Assembly (NCBI GenBank): GCA_009363875.1
Contig: CM018695.1
Coordinates: 19,626,755-19,690,754, forward strand
Direction of reading: 5' to 3'
Source of the DNA: Mikania micrantha
Lineage: Eukaryota; Streptophyta; Magnoliopsida; Asterales; Asteraceae
Length of the DNA stretch: 64,000 nt
Under the pieces are notes generated by a model. It worked only from the letters and a program-made list of their open reading frames with translations, searched no databases and was not told the origin of the DNA. Positions 35,960-48,087 of this stretch are shown here, one piece after another (the stretch's first letter is position 1; each line of letters starts with the position of its first letter). The translations under genes and the position numbers were made by a program.

Positions 35960-38900
35960 TGTAACATTTGTGCATATAGTCATGTAGTTGTAAACAGTGT
36001 TAGAACAGTGTCTGTTCAGTTTCAGTTCAATCAATGTGTTTCAGTATGTTCATAATGTGTGCTTGTGTGTTACAGGATCTTAGTAGTCAGAAAACAAGTA
36101 TTTATTATTTATTTACAGTCAATTACACTAGGCAAGAGCAGTAACTGGTTATATCGAAACAGTGGTGGGCAGCGAGAGTGAGCCCTATACATATACTGCG
36201 TTCGGTGTAACAGGTTAGTGTTAGTGCGTAGTGTCGAGACGAATATTATGACATTTAATTAATTCACCAAGATCGTAATCTGTAAGCGAGACTGAGTATA
36301 GTTATGGGTGACGATCCATAATAGTACGAATGTTGAACTTATAATTACGATTAAACGACTTTAAATATTTTAATACGATCGGAAAACGTACGCGATTGCG
36401 GGTATACACGTAATTGTGAATGTTTTAACGATCCGTCAACACACGAAGAGTAAAAATAATTAAATTAATTATTTTATATTTTTACAATTTTGAAACTCAT
36501 CATTTAAATGAGTTTAATAACTATTTTAGTTAAAACCGCGTAAAATACGCGTTACGTTCCGGAAACGCGAACCGAGCGACCGAAACGGACCCGAACACTA
36601 CCCGGACTATAAAAGCCCGAAAGAAGGTCATTTCCTTCATTTTTATCAGCCAAACCCTCTCTCTCTCTACAAATTTCGCAAACCCTCTCTCTCTCTAGAA
36701 AACCGAGCTTTAAACGTTCGTATCTCGCTTATTTCTCGACGGATTTCGACATTCTTGGTGTCCACGCGAAGCTCTCGACAAACTCTACACGAAAGTACAA
36801 GAATATCGCGGTTTCATCCAGCCAATCTCGAGGTAATGATGCTTGAAAAACCACGAAAATAGGGTTTTCATCGTTGTTTTTGTTCAAACCCGATAAACCG
36901 CCGGTCTTAGCACCCCATTTTGATTTCGCACCTCTAGCAAACCTTCTGAGGATGGTACCCACTTAGATCGAGGTCTGGAGACTAGTTTATTAGACGAAGA
37001 TGATGATGCAGAGAACAGGTTCGTTGGACAGCATGGTGGCCGAACCATTTGATCGGGCGAACCTTGTTGTGGCAAGCTGATGACCAAGACGAACCTATGG
37101 TTCGTGGGTCATCACACAAGCGAACCTTATGCATCATTCACGAACCCTGGACAGACCTGGCGAACCTCAGGAAGTACACGAACCTTGCATGGTTCGTTAA
37201 GTCGTGACCGAACCCTCAGCCATGCAGCTGGCCGAACCCTGATCCTCGTCAGTCCCACGAACCCATCAAGCCTTAGACGAACCATGGAACTATCTTAGCC
37301 GAACTATGCTGGATACATTGGCCGAACCCTTGAACCCATCACCTCGACGAACCCTTCAGTTATATCAGACGAACCTTGGGCTAAACCTCCAAGGGTTCGC
37401 TGCCCAAATGGCAGCTCACTTTCCTTTCGGCCTAACCCTAATCATATTCGGCCCAATTGCAATGGTATTCAACCCCATAGGTTAAAACAAGCCCAATGGG
37501 ATTATGTTGATCCATTATGATCTCAATTGGTTCAAATTTATCCTTGGTGATTTACTTGGCCCAATAACTCACTCGTTTGGTTTACAAGACCCATTTCGGC
37601 CCAACACAACATTCAATTGACCAATATCACGTTCAATTGGACCCTAGTTGACCTAAGTGGCCCATGGTCTCGATTAAGCCCTCATGGTTTATGGGCTTAA
37701 GGCCCAATTGTGTTGGCCTCGATTTATGATATTGTGAATTGATCACGAAGAGGTTAAGTGACAACTTAACATAATCGAGAGATCAATTCATAATCACAAA
37801 GATTAGAATTCAATTGAACATCTTTTCACAACAAATGGTAATCAATGGCTATCGTATTCATGAACTAATATCATTTATGCATAAGAATTATGCATCAAAG
37901 AGCATTTCATAAGTTTCTTGGACCCATGATCAATCAAATGACTCAAAGCATAACATTCAAGTTTTCACAACAATCAAATCATGAGAACACAAGTCAATCA
38001 ATGAATCAAAGTTATACAATTATAAATCCTATATCTTATGTATGATTACAATGTTATAGGAACAAGTTAGAAGTCCTGTTTGCTACTTGCTAACTGTTTA
38101 AGTTCAGAGTCTACTGCAGACAGGTGAGAACTTTAGCCCCTCTTTTACTGTTTTATAACTGTTTTGGGGTGGAACACGTGATCAAAACCGCTATTTCAAT
38201 CTTGTTTCATTACACAAGTTATGTGTAAGTCATAAACATTTCAGGTTCATCTTACGAATCCAAGGGATTCATCAATTGTTTAAAGAAATTGTCAACTGTT
38301 TTAATTTACTTGTCAATTACTAAACTCTTTTCATTAAAAAGGTTTTATAAGGGACTTTTGAACTGTTTTGAAATTATTTACTCAAATGTATTTATGAAGG
38401 ATAAACACTTTTTGATAAAGGATTTTACAAACCCTTTGGTTATAAACCTTGTTATTACACAAGGTCATCACATCATGGTATTCAAAACAAGTGGTTCACA
38501 ACATGGTATCCAAATCAAGTGGTTCAAAACATGGTATTCAAATTCATTGGTTCAAAACATGGTATTCAAAATTCATTGGTTCAAAACATGGTATTCAAGT
38601 CAAGTTGTTCACATCATGGTATTCAAATCAAGAGATTCATTTCATGTTACATAAACAAAGGATTCAACTCGTGGAGTTAAATCCAGGTTTTCAATAAGAC
38701 ATTAACACATCCGGTTAAAGTAAGATTCAGAAAACATGGTGTCCATTGTTGTAAACAAACTTATAAACCCATCAAGTATCATATTCATTAGCGTTAGTAC
38801 TGGGTGATCACAACAAGGGAAAGCGGACACATTGTTTCTTATCCAGGATGGAGTTAGCTTTTAAATTTGTTTTAAAAGCTAACTGCAGGTCTGGTGTCAT

Positions 38901-39558
38901 GGTTTTCTTATCCAGGATGGAGTTGGCTTTTAAATTTGCTTTTAAAAGCCAACTGCAGGTCTGGTGTCATATGGTTATCAAAACGGCTGACGTATTATCT
39001 AACTCCAAACGTGGTTTGGGACTTGATATTATCGGCTGTCGTGCGAACAGTGATTGGACTGTTTACACTCATTTTCTTACTTGATGTTAGTTTGGGTTGC
39101 AGCTCATCCGTGTGAATCTTATGATGCTTTAACTTACCTATGTCTTATATCATATAACTCATGTTTACAAATGTTTAAACCTATTGTTCTCACCAACTAC
39201 GTCTGTAGTTGACAGTTACTTTTCACGTGTTTCAGGTAATCAGGTTTAAGGCATTCTCAGAGACAACTAAGGAGACCATACTAAGATAGAACAAGATGAA
39301 GAAACATGCTAGGATGGATTAGAAACACACTAAATCCTAAATGTTTAATTGTCTTGTTTGGAGTCTTATTTTGTAACTATATTTTGGGTCTGTAGTTGTC
39401 TTATTTTTGGTAGATAGATTATCTGTAACAAATCAACTGTCTAAACATTATGAAATGTAGTAATCCATTGTGGTTGTTCTTATTCAATACTTGTGCATGA
39501 TTCAACTGATCATACGTCACCGCGCCGTGGATTCCGCACGCGGCGCAGGGGTGTGACA
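35960..39558 (+). repeat. Element B 3' LTR (3599 bp)
   Basis: Same content as the 5' LTR, offset by 10,020 bases and by 10,021 after the single extra A near 38567. TATA box 36608-36615, CGAACC tract 37038-37420. Ends TGTGACA at 39558, followed by the duplicated target GGGAG. Confidence 0.95.
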
Positions 39559-42308
39559 GGGAGTGTTAGGATTGGAGCATTGCACAATCTTTGTTTCAAT
39601 GTCTGGAAAGCCTCTTCTTGTTTATGAGTCCACACACAAGGTTCAGACTTCTGTGTGAGTTTGGTGAGAGGCAAGGCTATCTTAGAGAAATTCGAGATGA
39701 ACCTCCTGTAATAGCCTGCCAATCCCAAGAATGATCGGATCCCTGTCGGTGTTGTAGGCACATCCCAGTTCTTGATCGCTTCTATCTTGGCAGGATCCAC
39801 ATGAATACCATCACTGTTAATCACGTGACCCAAAAATTGAACTTCCCTTAACCAAAATTCACATTTAGAGAATTTGGCATAGAGTTGTTCTTCTTTTAGA
39901 AGTTCCAAAACTGTCCTGAGGTGTTGCTCATGTTCCTCCTCGGTTCTTGAATAAATCAGTATATCGTTGATGAAGACGATCACAAACTGATCTAGATACG
40001 GCTTGCACACCCGGTTCATTAAGTCCATGAACACAGCCGGTGCGTTCGTTAATCCGAATGGCATCACCATGAATTCGTAGTGTCCGTATCGGGTACGAAA
40101 GGCCGTCTTGGGTATGTCTTCTTCTTGAATCCGGAGCTGATGATAGCCTGATCTCAGGTCTATCTTTGAGAAGTATTGTGCTCCCTGTAACTGATCGAAC
40201 AAATCATCAATCCTCGGTAACGGGTACCGATTCTTGATGGTGAGTTTGTTGAGTTCCCGATAGTCGATGCACATTCTGAAAGTTCCATCCTTCTTTTTGA
40301 CAAAAAGAACCGGAGCTCCCCACGGGGAAAAGCTCGGTCGGATGAATCCTTTATCGAGAAGTTCTTGTAACTGGTTGGACAACTCTTGCATCTCCGATGG
40401 TGCGAGTCTGTAGGGAGACTTGGCTACAGGAGTTGCTCCCGGAATCAAATCGATGCGGAACTGCACCGCTCTCTCAGGTGGCAGTCCCGGTAAGTCATCC
40501 GGAAACACTTCTGTAAAATCTCTCACAATCGGTACATCTTGAATCTTGATTTCTTTCTTGTCTTTCTGAATCACGTGAGCTAGGAATGCCACACATTGTT
40601 TCCGTAAGCACTTGCGAGCTTTCATGCACGAGATTATCTTGACACTGCGTTTCGCTTGGTCTCCACGAATCTCCAAGACCTCATTGTTTTCCATGGGAAT
40701 ACGTAGTATTTTATCGGAACAGATGAACTCAACTCGGTTAAGAGTTAGCCAATCCATTCCAATGATGATGTCGAAACTGCCCAGCTCCATCGGTATCAAG
40801 TCGATGGAAAATGTATGATCACCAAGTGTTAGTGGGCAATCTCTAAGTACTGTGTCAACTGTAATCTGTTTGCCATTAGCTATCTCAATAATACAAGGGG
40901 AGTCTAATGATTCCTCGACATGATTAAGATGGCTAGCAAAATCGGATGAGATAAAACTCTGATCCGCACCAGTGTCAAATAATATAGATGCATAAAAATC
41001 AGATAGAAGAAATGTACCCGTAATGACATTCGGGTCCTGTCTTGCTGCAGCAGCTCCTATCTGAAAAGCTCGTCCTCTTGGTGCTTGAGCCCTTTGTTGA
41101 TTTCTCTTGGGACAATCCCGAGAGAAGTGACCAGGTTCGCCACAGTTGTAGCAAGACCTGTGATCGGTAGCAGCAGTAGTGCCTGCATTGTTGTTTCTGT
41201 TTTGAGTCCTCGGACTCTTGCAGTAATTTGCTGTATGACCAAATCTCCCACAGTTGGTGCAGTGTCTACACAGGACATTTGGTAGATGATGAAACTGACA
41301 TGAATTGCACAGAGGTGCAGTGCCAGTGTATGGCTTCCTGATCTCCAACGGGGGTGGCTGGTTGCGCATCGGAGCTTGAGTAGTGGCAGCAAAGTTTCTA
41401 ACCACTTTCTGTTTCTTAGCCGGACGTTTATCCGACTTCTTGGAAGTTCCAGCTTTGGCTGTTTCAGCCTCCTTCTTGAATGCCCCAGAGGCAACCATCA
41501 TATCTGTCAGGGATGCTAACAATGTAACAGCTAATTCCATGGTGGTAGGGTGAGCAGATATCACATGACCTCGGATACTGGGCGGTAATCCACCAACATA
41601 CCGCTCAATTCTCTTCTCAAGTGTTGGCACCACATCTAGTGCCAGAGTGGCTAACTCATGAAATCGTGTGGTGTAGGCCAGATGCCCAGCACCAATCATC
41701 TCCAGATTTAGTAGTTCAGTCTCAACCTTTTTCAGTTCATTTCTTGGGCAAAACTCTGCCCTTAACATCACCTTGAATTCACTCCATGGCATAGCCTGGG
41801 CCTCATCCCGGCCTCTGATTGAAACCTGAGCGTTCCACCAGGTTAACGCTCGCTTGCTAAATGATCCCGCAGCATACTTTACTCTTTTCTGTTCAGGACA
41901 GCCACTGATGTCGAGGGTAGCCTCCATCTTCTCAATCCACTGGATCAGTCCGACTGCACCCTCGCTACCACTGAAACTGGGTGGCTTGCAGCCTACAAAG
42001 TTCTTGTAGGCATAATCCTGACTCTGTCTGGTGTTACCGCTGCTTTCTCCAGATGAGTTAGCAACGTTGTTACTGTTGTTGTTGTTGATCCGGTTCATCA
42101 TCTCTGGAATCACTTCCCTCAGTTGGATTGTAAGAAGAGTAGCCAGTGCCACAGTAGCAGGGTCCAATTGATACGCTGGTGGTGGCGGAGGAGGAGGTGG
42201 AGGTGCTTGTGTAGGAGAGTCTGGCGGTGTCGGTGTCGAAGAGTGCGGAGCTGAACCTTGAGTCAGCGGTAATAGATGTGGTTGTCTTCGTGGCGGCATT
42301 CTGATCAT
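39559..42308 (-). pseudogene. Family A Gag-Pol copy 3, 5' part (Gag to RT)
   Basis: The N-terminal part of the third body: Pro-rich N-terminus, Gag, two CCHC knuckles, DTGA protease and RT, open from the ATG at 42308 (or MPPRR nine bases in) to the element B junction. It carries the same RT box change, FIND, with the Asn codon at 39966-39968. The Gag frame is intact where copy 2 is shifted. Private substitutions include one in the capsid-like region (FKVML) and one in the protease-RT linker (SDKIL). Fifteen extra residues read into element B are not part of the gene. Confidence 0.92.
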
Positions 42309-42473
42309 AACCGAAAGAAAATCGGTTAGTGCCGTGATCAGAAGCAGAAGACATATGCAAATAGAATCCTATATCATAAGAACTCTACATGGGGTCCCTA
42401 GGTTATAGTCTAGGCCAAACCATTTTAGTAATATGACCTATATTTCTCTATAACCATGGCTCTGATACCAATC

Positions 42474-44159
42474 TGTCACACCCCGGGCCGGCGGGAACGG
42501 ATCGTGTTTTCCCGTCGGGCGGAAGGTTCCCGGGGCGCGATATCATTGGAGTGATAATCAAATGATCAGATTGTTTACATAGCACATGAGATATAAATGA
42601 GAAATGCTAATCATGACATGAATTAGAATTACAAAGTTAAATTACATTGTACATCATAATTTAACTAAGTAAATCGAACCAAAAAGAATCAATGAGTTTA
42701 TATCTTGATCTGTACAAGATATACAAAAGTGATTCAATGTTCTGTCATATCAAAAGTATGCAATCAAAAGAAAGCTAGGTCTTCTATGAGTCCACTAGCT
42801 TATCACTTGCATATAAGTATCTACACCTGTTCGTCACCTGAGAAAACATGTATTTAAACAAAGTCAACACTAGGTTGGTGAGTTCATAAGTAAGTAAATT
42901 GGAAACCATTGAACTGATCATGCACACATTCACAATGTTATATTTGTTGCTTGTATACTTGTTTCACCTGTTCCACCCAATGGCCTCTCCTTAGTTATAT
43001 GTACAAGTAGTATATCACCTAACTAAGTATGCTTATATATAGGGAATCACGAAAGGGTCAAGCCCGGACGCTATCCCACCACATACTCAACCAAGTTCCA
43101 CACCACTTTCGATACAACTAAAGATATCCATTTCCAAACTATCCGAATTGTCCGCTGTGTAATCATAAGTAGAATAATAATATTGTAAGAGGGGTTTAGT
43201 TATCAAACCGAAGTATTGATAAACCCTCGTTGAATTAAGGAATTTAGATTATTTAAATCTGATCCTTGTATTATTCTATTACTTGTGAGGTTAACTTTTA
43301 TGATACACTTTTAATTTAATTAAAAGTATTAGTTAACTGTTCATCATATGTCTCCAAATGTAGCGTATAGAATCCGAATGGAATCCATTTTAATCCTCAC
43401 GTAATCAGTTAAAATGCATTCCATTCTCTCCTATCCCGCCGTGTGATCCCAAAGTTTCAGTGTGGGATTGTATCATGTGATTAACAAAGTCGAATAAGAA
43501 CTTGTCTTATTACATTATGATAATCGGGTGTAAATTACAAGAATCCCATGAAGGTACGTTATCATGATCATCATTTACTGAACCCATGTATTCCCAAAGT
43601 ATCCGTGTGGGAATGTTCTCGTGTGTTTAACAAAGTCGAATAAGAACTTGTCTTATTACATTATGTTAATTATGTGTAAATGACAAGAATCCCATGAAGT
43701 TACGTTATCATGATCATCATTTACTGTAAATGATAAGAATCCCATGAAGTTACGTTATCATGATCATCATTCACTGAATCCATGTGTTCCCAAGTATCCG
43801 TGTGGGAATGTTCTCGTGTGTTTAACAAAGTCGAATAAGAACTTGTCTTATTACATTATGTTAATTATGTGTAAATGACAAGAATCCCATGAAGTTACGT
43901 TATCATGATCATCATTTACTGTAAATGATAAGAATCCCATGAAGTTACGTTATCATGATCATCATTCACTGAATCCATGTGTTCCCAAAGTATCCGTGTG
44001 GGAATGTTCTCGTTATACAATTTAAGTGTAAATTGTTTAAGTATTTGATCATGTGGAAATAACTAAGAGTTATAAGTTACAATCTTATAACTAAGTTATT
44101 ATAATGTATTGATAATTAAGAAATTATCTTATCATAATCATATGAGTTTCCCTGTTATC
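42474..44159 (-). repeat. Family A LTR4, first part
   Basis: The left 1686 bases of LTR4, from TGTCACACCCC to the TTATC target of element C. Shares G (42675) and the CATTCACTG variants with LTR3. The remainder of LTR4 is at 48088-49336 and 60535-62167. Confidence 0.92.
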
Positions 44160-44494
44160 TGTCACACCCCCAATTTCCCACTTGTGGTGTCAGTCCACGT
44201 GGGTGTGACGTGGCCAGGAATCACAGCTCTTGGTCATATAGAACGACTTCTATATGAGTTACACAATCACACAGTTTGCAAAACCAAACAAGTTTATATA
44301 AGTATGCAGCGGAAAATGTAAATCATCAAATACATATGTAGCAGCGGAAAGTAATTGTTGAAATAAACACTACAAATGATTAAATTGTTATAAAAACGTA
44401 GCAATTGCACACAAGCCTAGGACATGAGTCTAAATGTAAGCTTGACTCCTTAGTGTGTCCTTGTGAGCGTCCTAGCGTGTGCTCCATTAGTTAC

Positions 44495-44954
44495 CTGAGA
44501 ATACATGCGAAAAGTATCAACTAAAAAGTTGGTGAGTTCACAGGTTTAGACAGACAGAAATTGTAGACAGATATATACTGGACATGTTTAAGTTTGGTTG
44601 TTGGATCTACGATCCGTGAGTGTGTCATGTCATCTTACCGAAACTAGACTGTTCTCGTTTGCCTCCGCGAGTCATCGCTGAACTCGCAATTCACATCGAT
44701 TATTACACTCGTTATGACCTCCAGTCAAAGTTGTTGCCGAGTGGGGCTAGTCAAACCCAGTAGTACTACGTAATAACGACTCGTTCGTAACAATTAACGG
44801 TAAGGATAAGTGAGGGCTTTATGCGATAATAGTTACACTCAAAAAGAAATGGTTTCACAACATACCAGTCATACATCTAAAACAGTTGCATAGTATTCTC
44901 ACCCCAAGATTGAGTAAAAGCAGTTAAAGAGTAAAAGAGGGGCCGTAAACTCAC
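44495..44954 (-). other. Candidate leader intron in element C LTR
   Basis: On minus, donor-like CAG/GTGAGTTTACGG starts at 44954 and acceptor-like ATGTATTCTCAG/GTAAC ends at 44495. The donor arm (44945-44955) pairs with 44531-44541 over 11 positions, ten Watson-Crick and one G-U on the sense RNA. Motif-based inference. Confidence 0.42.
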
Positions 44955-45242
44955 CTGAGTTTGAATATGCGTTAGCTCAAAAGAGTTCGTGTAGCTCGCC
45001 GGCTAGTAGTCACCTATATCACATAGGTACTATGAGTTCGTGTTCACATATGTGGGTCTCACCGGACCGCGTTAGTGTTCAACAACACTAAGTGGTTACA
45101 TAGGTCGAGTTGACCGTGTTTAACCGTGTCGATCGTGTTTGACCTAACGACCCGTTGGTGACGGTTTGGATCAAGTGTTCGTGTATCGTGCGGTTTTAGT
45201 GTCGTGTGAAGTGTACGGATACCAAATTCATTCCTATGAGGA

Positions 45243-45749
45243 AACTTACTATTTATGGTAAGTTCCTATTTTAGGAAAGTTTCCATATTTGGCAGGTTAT
45301 GCATAAAATCATATTCCGATTATTCTAACATGCATATTTATCCTAAATGAGCATGTTATCACATAGCACATAGATACACATAGCCGGTTTAGCATAGTTT
45401 GCGCGTAAAAGTTTCCATTTATGGAAAGGTACTAAAATGAGCATGTTTAACCAAGATTAGTAACAAACCTTTTCTAAAGATCATTACCCTAGTCCTAAAT
45501 TATCATAAAATCATATTCGTTTCAACAAACATGTTGCTATTCATAGACTTTGTAAAATAAAGTTTCTATTTATAGTAATAACCATAAAAATCATATTTTC
45601 AATAATTCTAATCATCCCAATGCATCAATAATCATCATATTAACTTCTAAACGTCATACAATCACTAAATGAACATGTTAGACCCAAAACATTATCATGC
45701 ATTTTACCGATTTGCAACATTGTGACAAAAAGTTACTATTTATAGTAAC
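45243..45749 (-). repeat. AT-rich covarying hairpin series in element C LTR
   Basis: Small inverted repeats with changing stems and similar A/T-rich loops. Plus coordinates: 45243-45264 (AACTTAC/GTAAGTT), 45263-45277 (TTCCTA/TAGGAA), 45412-45427 (TTTCCA/TGGAAA) and 45732-45749 (GTTACTA/TAGTAAC). Weaker ones are near 45562 and 45901. The loop is mostly TTTA or TTT. Element D has the same series. Confidence 0.7.
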
Positions 45750-46536
45750 GTTCACAAAAATCACACTTTTGACTATCCTAGACATTTCTATGCATCAAGT
45801 ATCTATCACAATAGTTTCTAATCATCATTTTAAGCATAACATTTAGATCTAAACACATACATGATACTATTTCATCAAAAATCACCACTTTGTAACATAA
45901 AAGTTACTATTTATGGCAATAATCACCCAAATGACCAATCTTGACATAATCAACCATCCTAAATCATGTAGAACATCCCCAATATCATTACTAACAACAT
46001 TTCAATATCAAAAATCATCAAATACCTCATGGATCGTGCATGCATGTGGATTAAAGTAACCATTTACTAACAAAATCAACAAATCTCTATTACATCCTAA
46101 CAATTTCATCATAGTTCTTCATCATAACACCAAATCAGTAGCAAATACATTCAATAACTGATTAAAAGCTTCAAAATTTCGTGGATAATGTGATAATGGT
46201 GATGCATGTAGCCTTCAAGGCTTGCATGTGTGCCTAGTGAGTGTTTTAAGCAAGATTAACCATAGGAACTACCTCTAAGGCTCTTAGAATGCTTGAATCT
46301 CGATGGAACAGAACTTAGAGGCTTCTAAGAGCTTCTGGAATTCGTCACAGGTGGTGTAGTGTCGTCGTCTTCCCCGAATCTTGCTCTTAAGCTTCCTATC
46401 TTCGATCTTGGTCTTCCAAAATCACCACAATGGCTTCTAATGGATCAACAATGGTGTAGCAGGGTGATTATGGTCGAGAATACGAGTTTGGGTCGAGAGA
46501 GAATCGGTGGAAATAGAACAGAATGATTAACATTGG

Positions 46537-46543
46537 ATTTATA
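46537..46543 (-). promoter_or_regulatory. TATA-like box of element C LTR
   Basis: TATAAAT on minus, within TTTTATAAATCC. It lies immediately downstream of the GC-rich hairpin cluster and upstream of a pyrimidine-containing leader. Motif evidence only. Confidence 0.5.
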
Positions 46544-46564
46544 AAAGATTTTGCGTGTTGGGGT

Positions 46565-46776
46565 CGTCGCGTACCGCGACGTATGTCCAAAAAGCAGCTC
46601 CGCGTACCGCGGCGATTAAAATAATGATTCTGTTCCCGAAACACGCCGCGTACCGCGGTGGTTGAAGATGATCGGTCGTCGCGTACCGCGACGTTTTTCG
46701 GAGAATTCAAATTCTCCCGCTTGAGCTTCGCGTACCGCGAAAGCCCAATTGTATGCCCATCGCGTACCGCGATGGG
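46565..46776 (-). repeat. Six GC-rich covarying palindromes in element C promoter region
   Basis: All share the core CGCG-TAC-CGCG (GTA loop on the sense strand). Plus positions and outer stems: 46565-46581 (CGT/ACG), 46600-46612 (C/G), 46644-46660 (CGC/GTG, with one G-T), 46677-46693 (CGT/ACG), 46727-46741 (TT/AA), 46756-46776 (CCCAT/ATGGG). The outer bases differ from copy to copy but stay complementary. They sit 20-240 bases upstream of the TATA-like box. Confidence 0.88.
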
Positions 46777-47121
46777 TCTCGGCTGAGCCCAATAAGTCCA
46801 ATTTCATTGTTTTGAACCGAATCTTTCATATTTCTCGAATACGATCATCGTTTCTCAACACATTGGCTTTGTTCTAACTAAATTAGGTTCACCGAACCTA
46901 AGTGCAGTGTTTTCGTGTTTCCGTTTGATCCGTTCACCAACGTTCGTCATTCAAGACACGTGCGAGTGTTGTGCGATAATTCCTCGAATTATCGGCGTGT
47001 TCAGACTGTTGTGCCACGTGTCACACTAAATGCATTTATTCTAGTGCCACGTATGAAATAATTAATAAACATTATTATTAAAATAATAGAGTTGCTGACC
47101 TGGAAATTACGAGGTGTCACA

Positions 47122-47157
47122 TCATCCCCTAGTTATTGGGAATTTCGTCCCGAAATT
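47122..47157 (-). promoter_or_regulatory. Element C polypurine tract and hairpin
   Basis: On minus, TAGGGGATGA (47122-47131) abuts the LTR, with the palindrome AATTTCGGGACGAAATT (47141-47157) upstream of it, as in the other families. Confidence 0.85.
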
Positions 47158-47161
47158 CAGT

Positions 47162-48065
47162 TCACGTGCCGGTGTTGGTTTGTTCGGCGAATAGATGAGG
47201 GTATTTCTTTTTCATCTGATCCTCCCGTTCCCAGGTGTATTCCGGTCCTCGTCGTGAGTTCCATCGAACCTTTACAATGGGTATCTTACTATGTTTCAAC
47301 TTCTTGAGTTCCCGGTCCATAATTTCCACCGGTTCCTCTATGAAGTGTAGTTGTTCATCGATCTGGATTTCCTCTAAGGGAATTGTGAGAGTTTCGTCCG
47401 ACAAACACTTCTTGAGGTTTGAAACGTGAAACACGTTGTGTACGCTACTTAGTTCCTGTGGTAGCTGTAGTTCGTAGGCCACCGGGCCTATCCGTCTAGT
47501 GATCTCGAAAGGTCCAATGTAACGAGGGTTTAGTTTTCCTCGTTTCCCGAATCGAATCACTCCCTTCCAAGGCGAGACTTTAAGTAGTACTTGGTCTCCC
47601 ACTTGGAATTCTAAAGGTTTGCGCCTTTTGTCGGCATAGCTCTTCTGTCGATCCCGAGCTGCTGCCATTCTGTTGCGTATTTGCACGATCTTTTCAGTTG
47701 TTTCATGCACAAGTTCGGGTCCGGTCAGTTGGCTTTCTCCAACTTCCGCCCAACAGAGTGGTGATCTGCATTTACGCCCGTAAAGTGCTTCAAACGGTGC
47801 AGCTCCAATGCTTGTGTGGTAGCTGTTATTGTACGAGAACTCCACTAAAGGTAAGTGAGTCTCCCAGCTGTTACCGAAATCAATTACACATGCCCGAAGC
47901 ATGTCCTCCAAAGTTTGGATGGTTCGTTCACTCTGACCATCCGTCTGTGGGTGATAAGCAGTACTCATATCCAACCTCGTCCCGAGTGCCTTGTGTAAGG
48001 ACTTCCAAAAGTGAGCCGTGAAACGGCTGTCTCGGTCTGATATTATGGAGGTCGGGACTCCGTGT
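47162..48065 (-). pseudogene. Element C Pol fragment: integrase core 3' part and chromodomain
   Basis: Open on minus from the deletion junction at about 48065. It starts within integrase (HGVPTS, then the second catalytic Asp in SDRD and the catalytic Glu in GQSER), continues through the GPF module and ends in a chromodomain with the VKVRW and WERED motifs (stop at 47162). Unlike A, B and D, no break is seen in the part that remains. An internal ATG at 47974 is not a natural start. Gag, protease, RT, RNase H and the first part of integrase are deleted. Closest in this window to element D's integrase. Confidence 0.9.
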
Positions 48066-48087
48066 CTGGAAATTACGAGGTGTCACA
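48066..48087 (-). repeat. 22-bp remnant of element C 5' LTR
   Basis: Identical to the last 22 bases (plus coordinates) of the full LTR at 47100-47121. It joins the integrase fragment directly, marking the deletion junction, and is followed by the TTATC target copy. Confidence 0.88.

Larger units (their letters stand above)
25940..39558 (+). mobile_element. Element B, Ty3/gypsy chromovirus inserted in family A copy 3
   Basis: Complete LTR retrotransposon of 13,619 bp on plus: LTR 25940-29537, primer site 29541-29553, leader, Gag-Pol 31394-35926, polypurine tract about 35951-35959, LTR 35960-39558. It is flanked by GGGAG and removing it restores the family A RNase H frame. The only difference I saw between its LTRs is one extra A in the second (about 38567), so the insertion is young. 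It is clearly later than the family A array. Confidence 0.95.
44160..47121 (-). repeat. Element C 3' LTR (2962 bp)
   Basis: Contains, in sense order (minus): a cluster of six GC-rich hairpins (46565-46776); a TATA-like box (46537-46543); an alternative donor (46272); a series of AT-rich hairpins (45243-45749); donor-like (44954) and acceptor-like (44495) sites; and a GC-containing inverted repeat before the 3' end. Open frames on minus across the hairpin cluster read a repeated Arg-Gly-Thr-Arg, which is only the palindrome translated. Confidence 0.92.
44160..48087 (-). mobile_element. Element C, truncated chromovirus in LTR4
   Basis: 3928 bp on minus, flanked by TTATC (44155-44159 and 48088-48092), with termini TGTCACACCCCC and GGTGTCACA. 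It has one full LTR (44160-47121), a short 3' piece of pol and only 22 bp of the other LTR (48066-48087). Everything from 22 bases inside the 5' LTR to mid-integrase is missing, yet both ends and the target duplication are intact. The loss therefore happened after insertion. LTR features are homologous to element D. Confidence 0.92.

Noticed and set aside
39510..39558. A C-terminal extension of the family A copy 3 Gag-RT frame
   Set aside because: These codons are the last bases of element B's 3' LTR.
46468..46807. Minus-strand frames with a repeated Arg-Gly-Thr-Arg motif in element C LTR
   Set aside because: The motif is the translation of the CGCGGTACGCG palindrome; the two frames overlap in different phases and have no other support.
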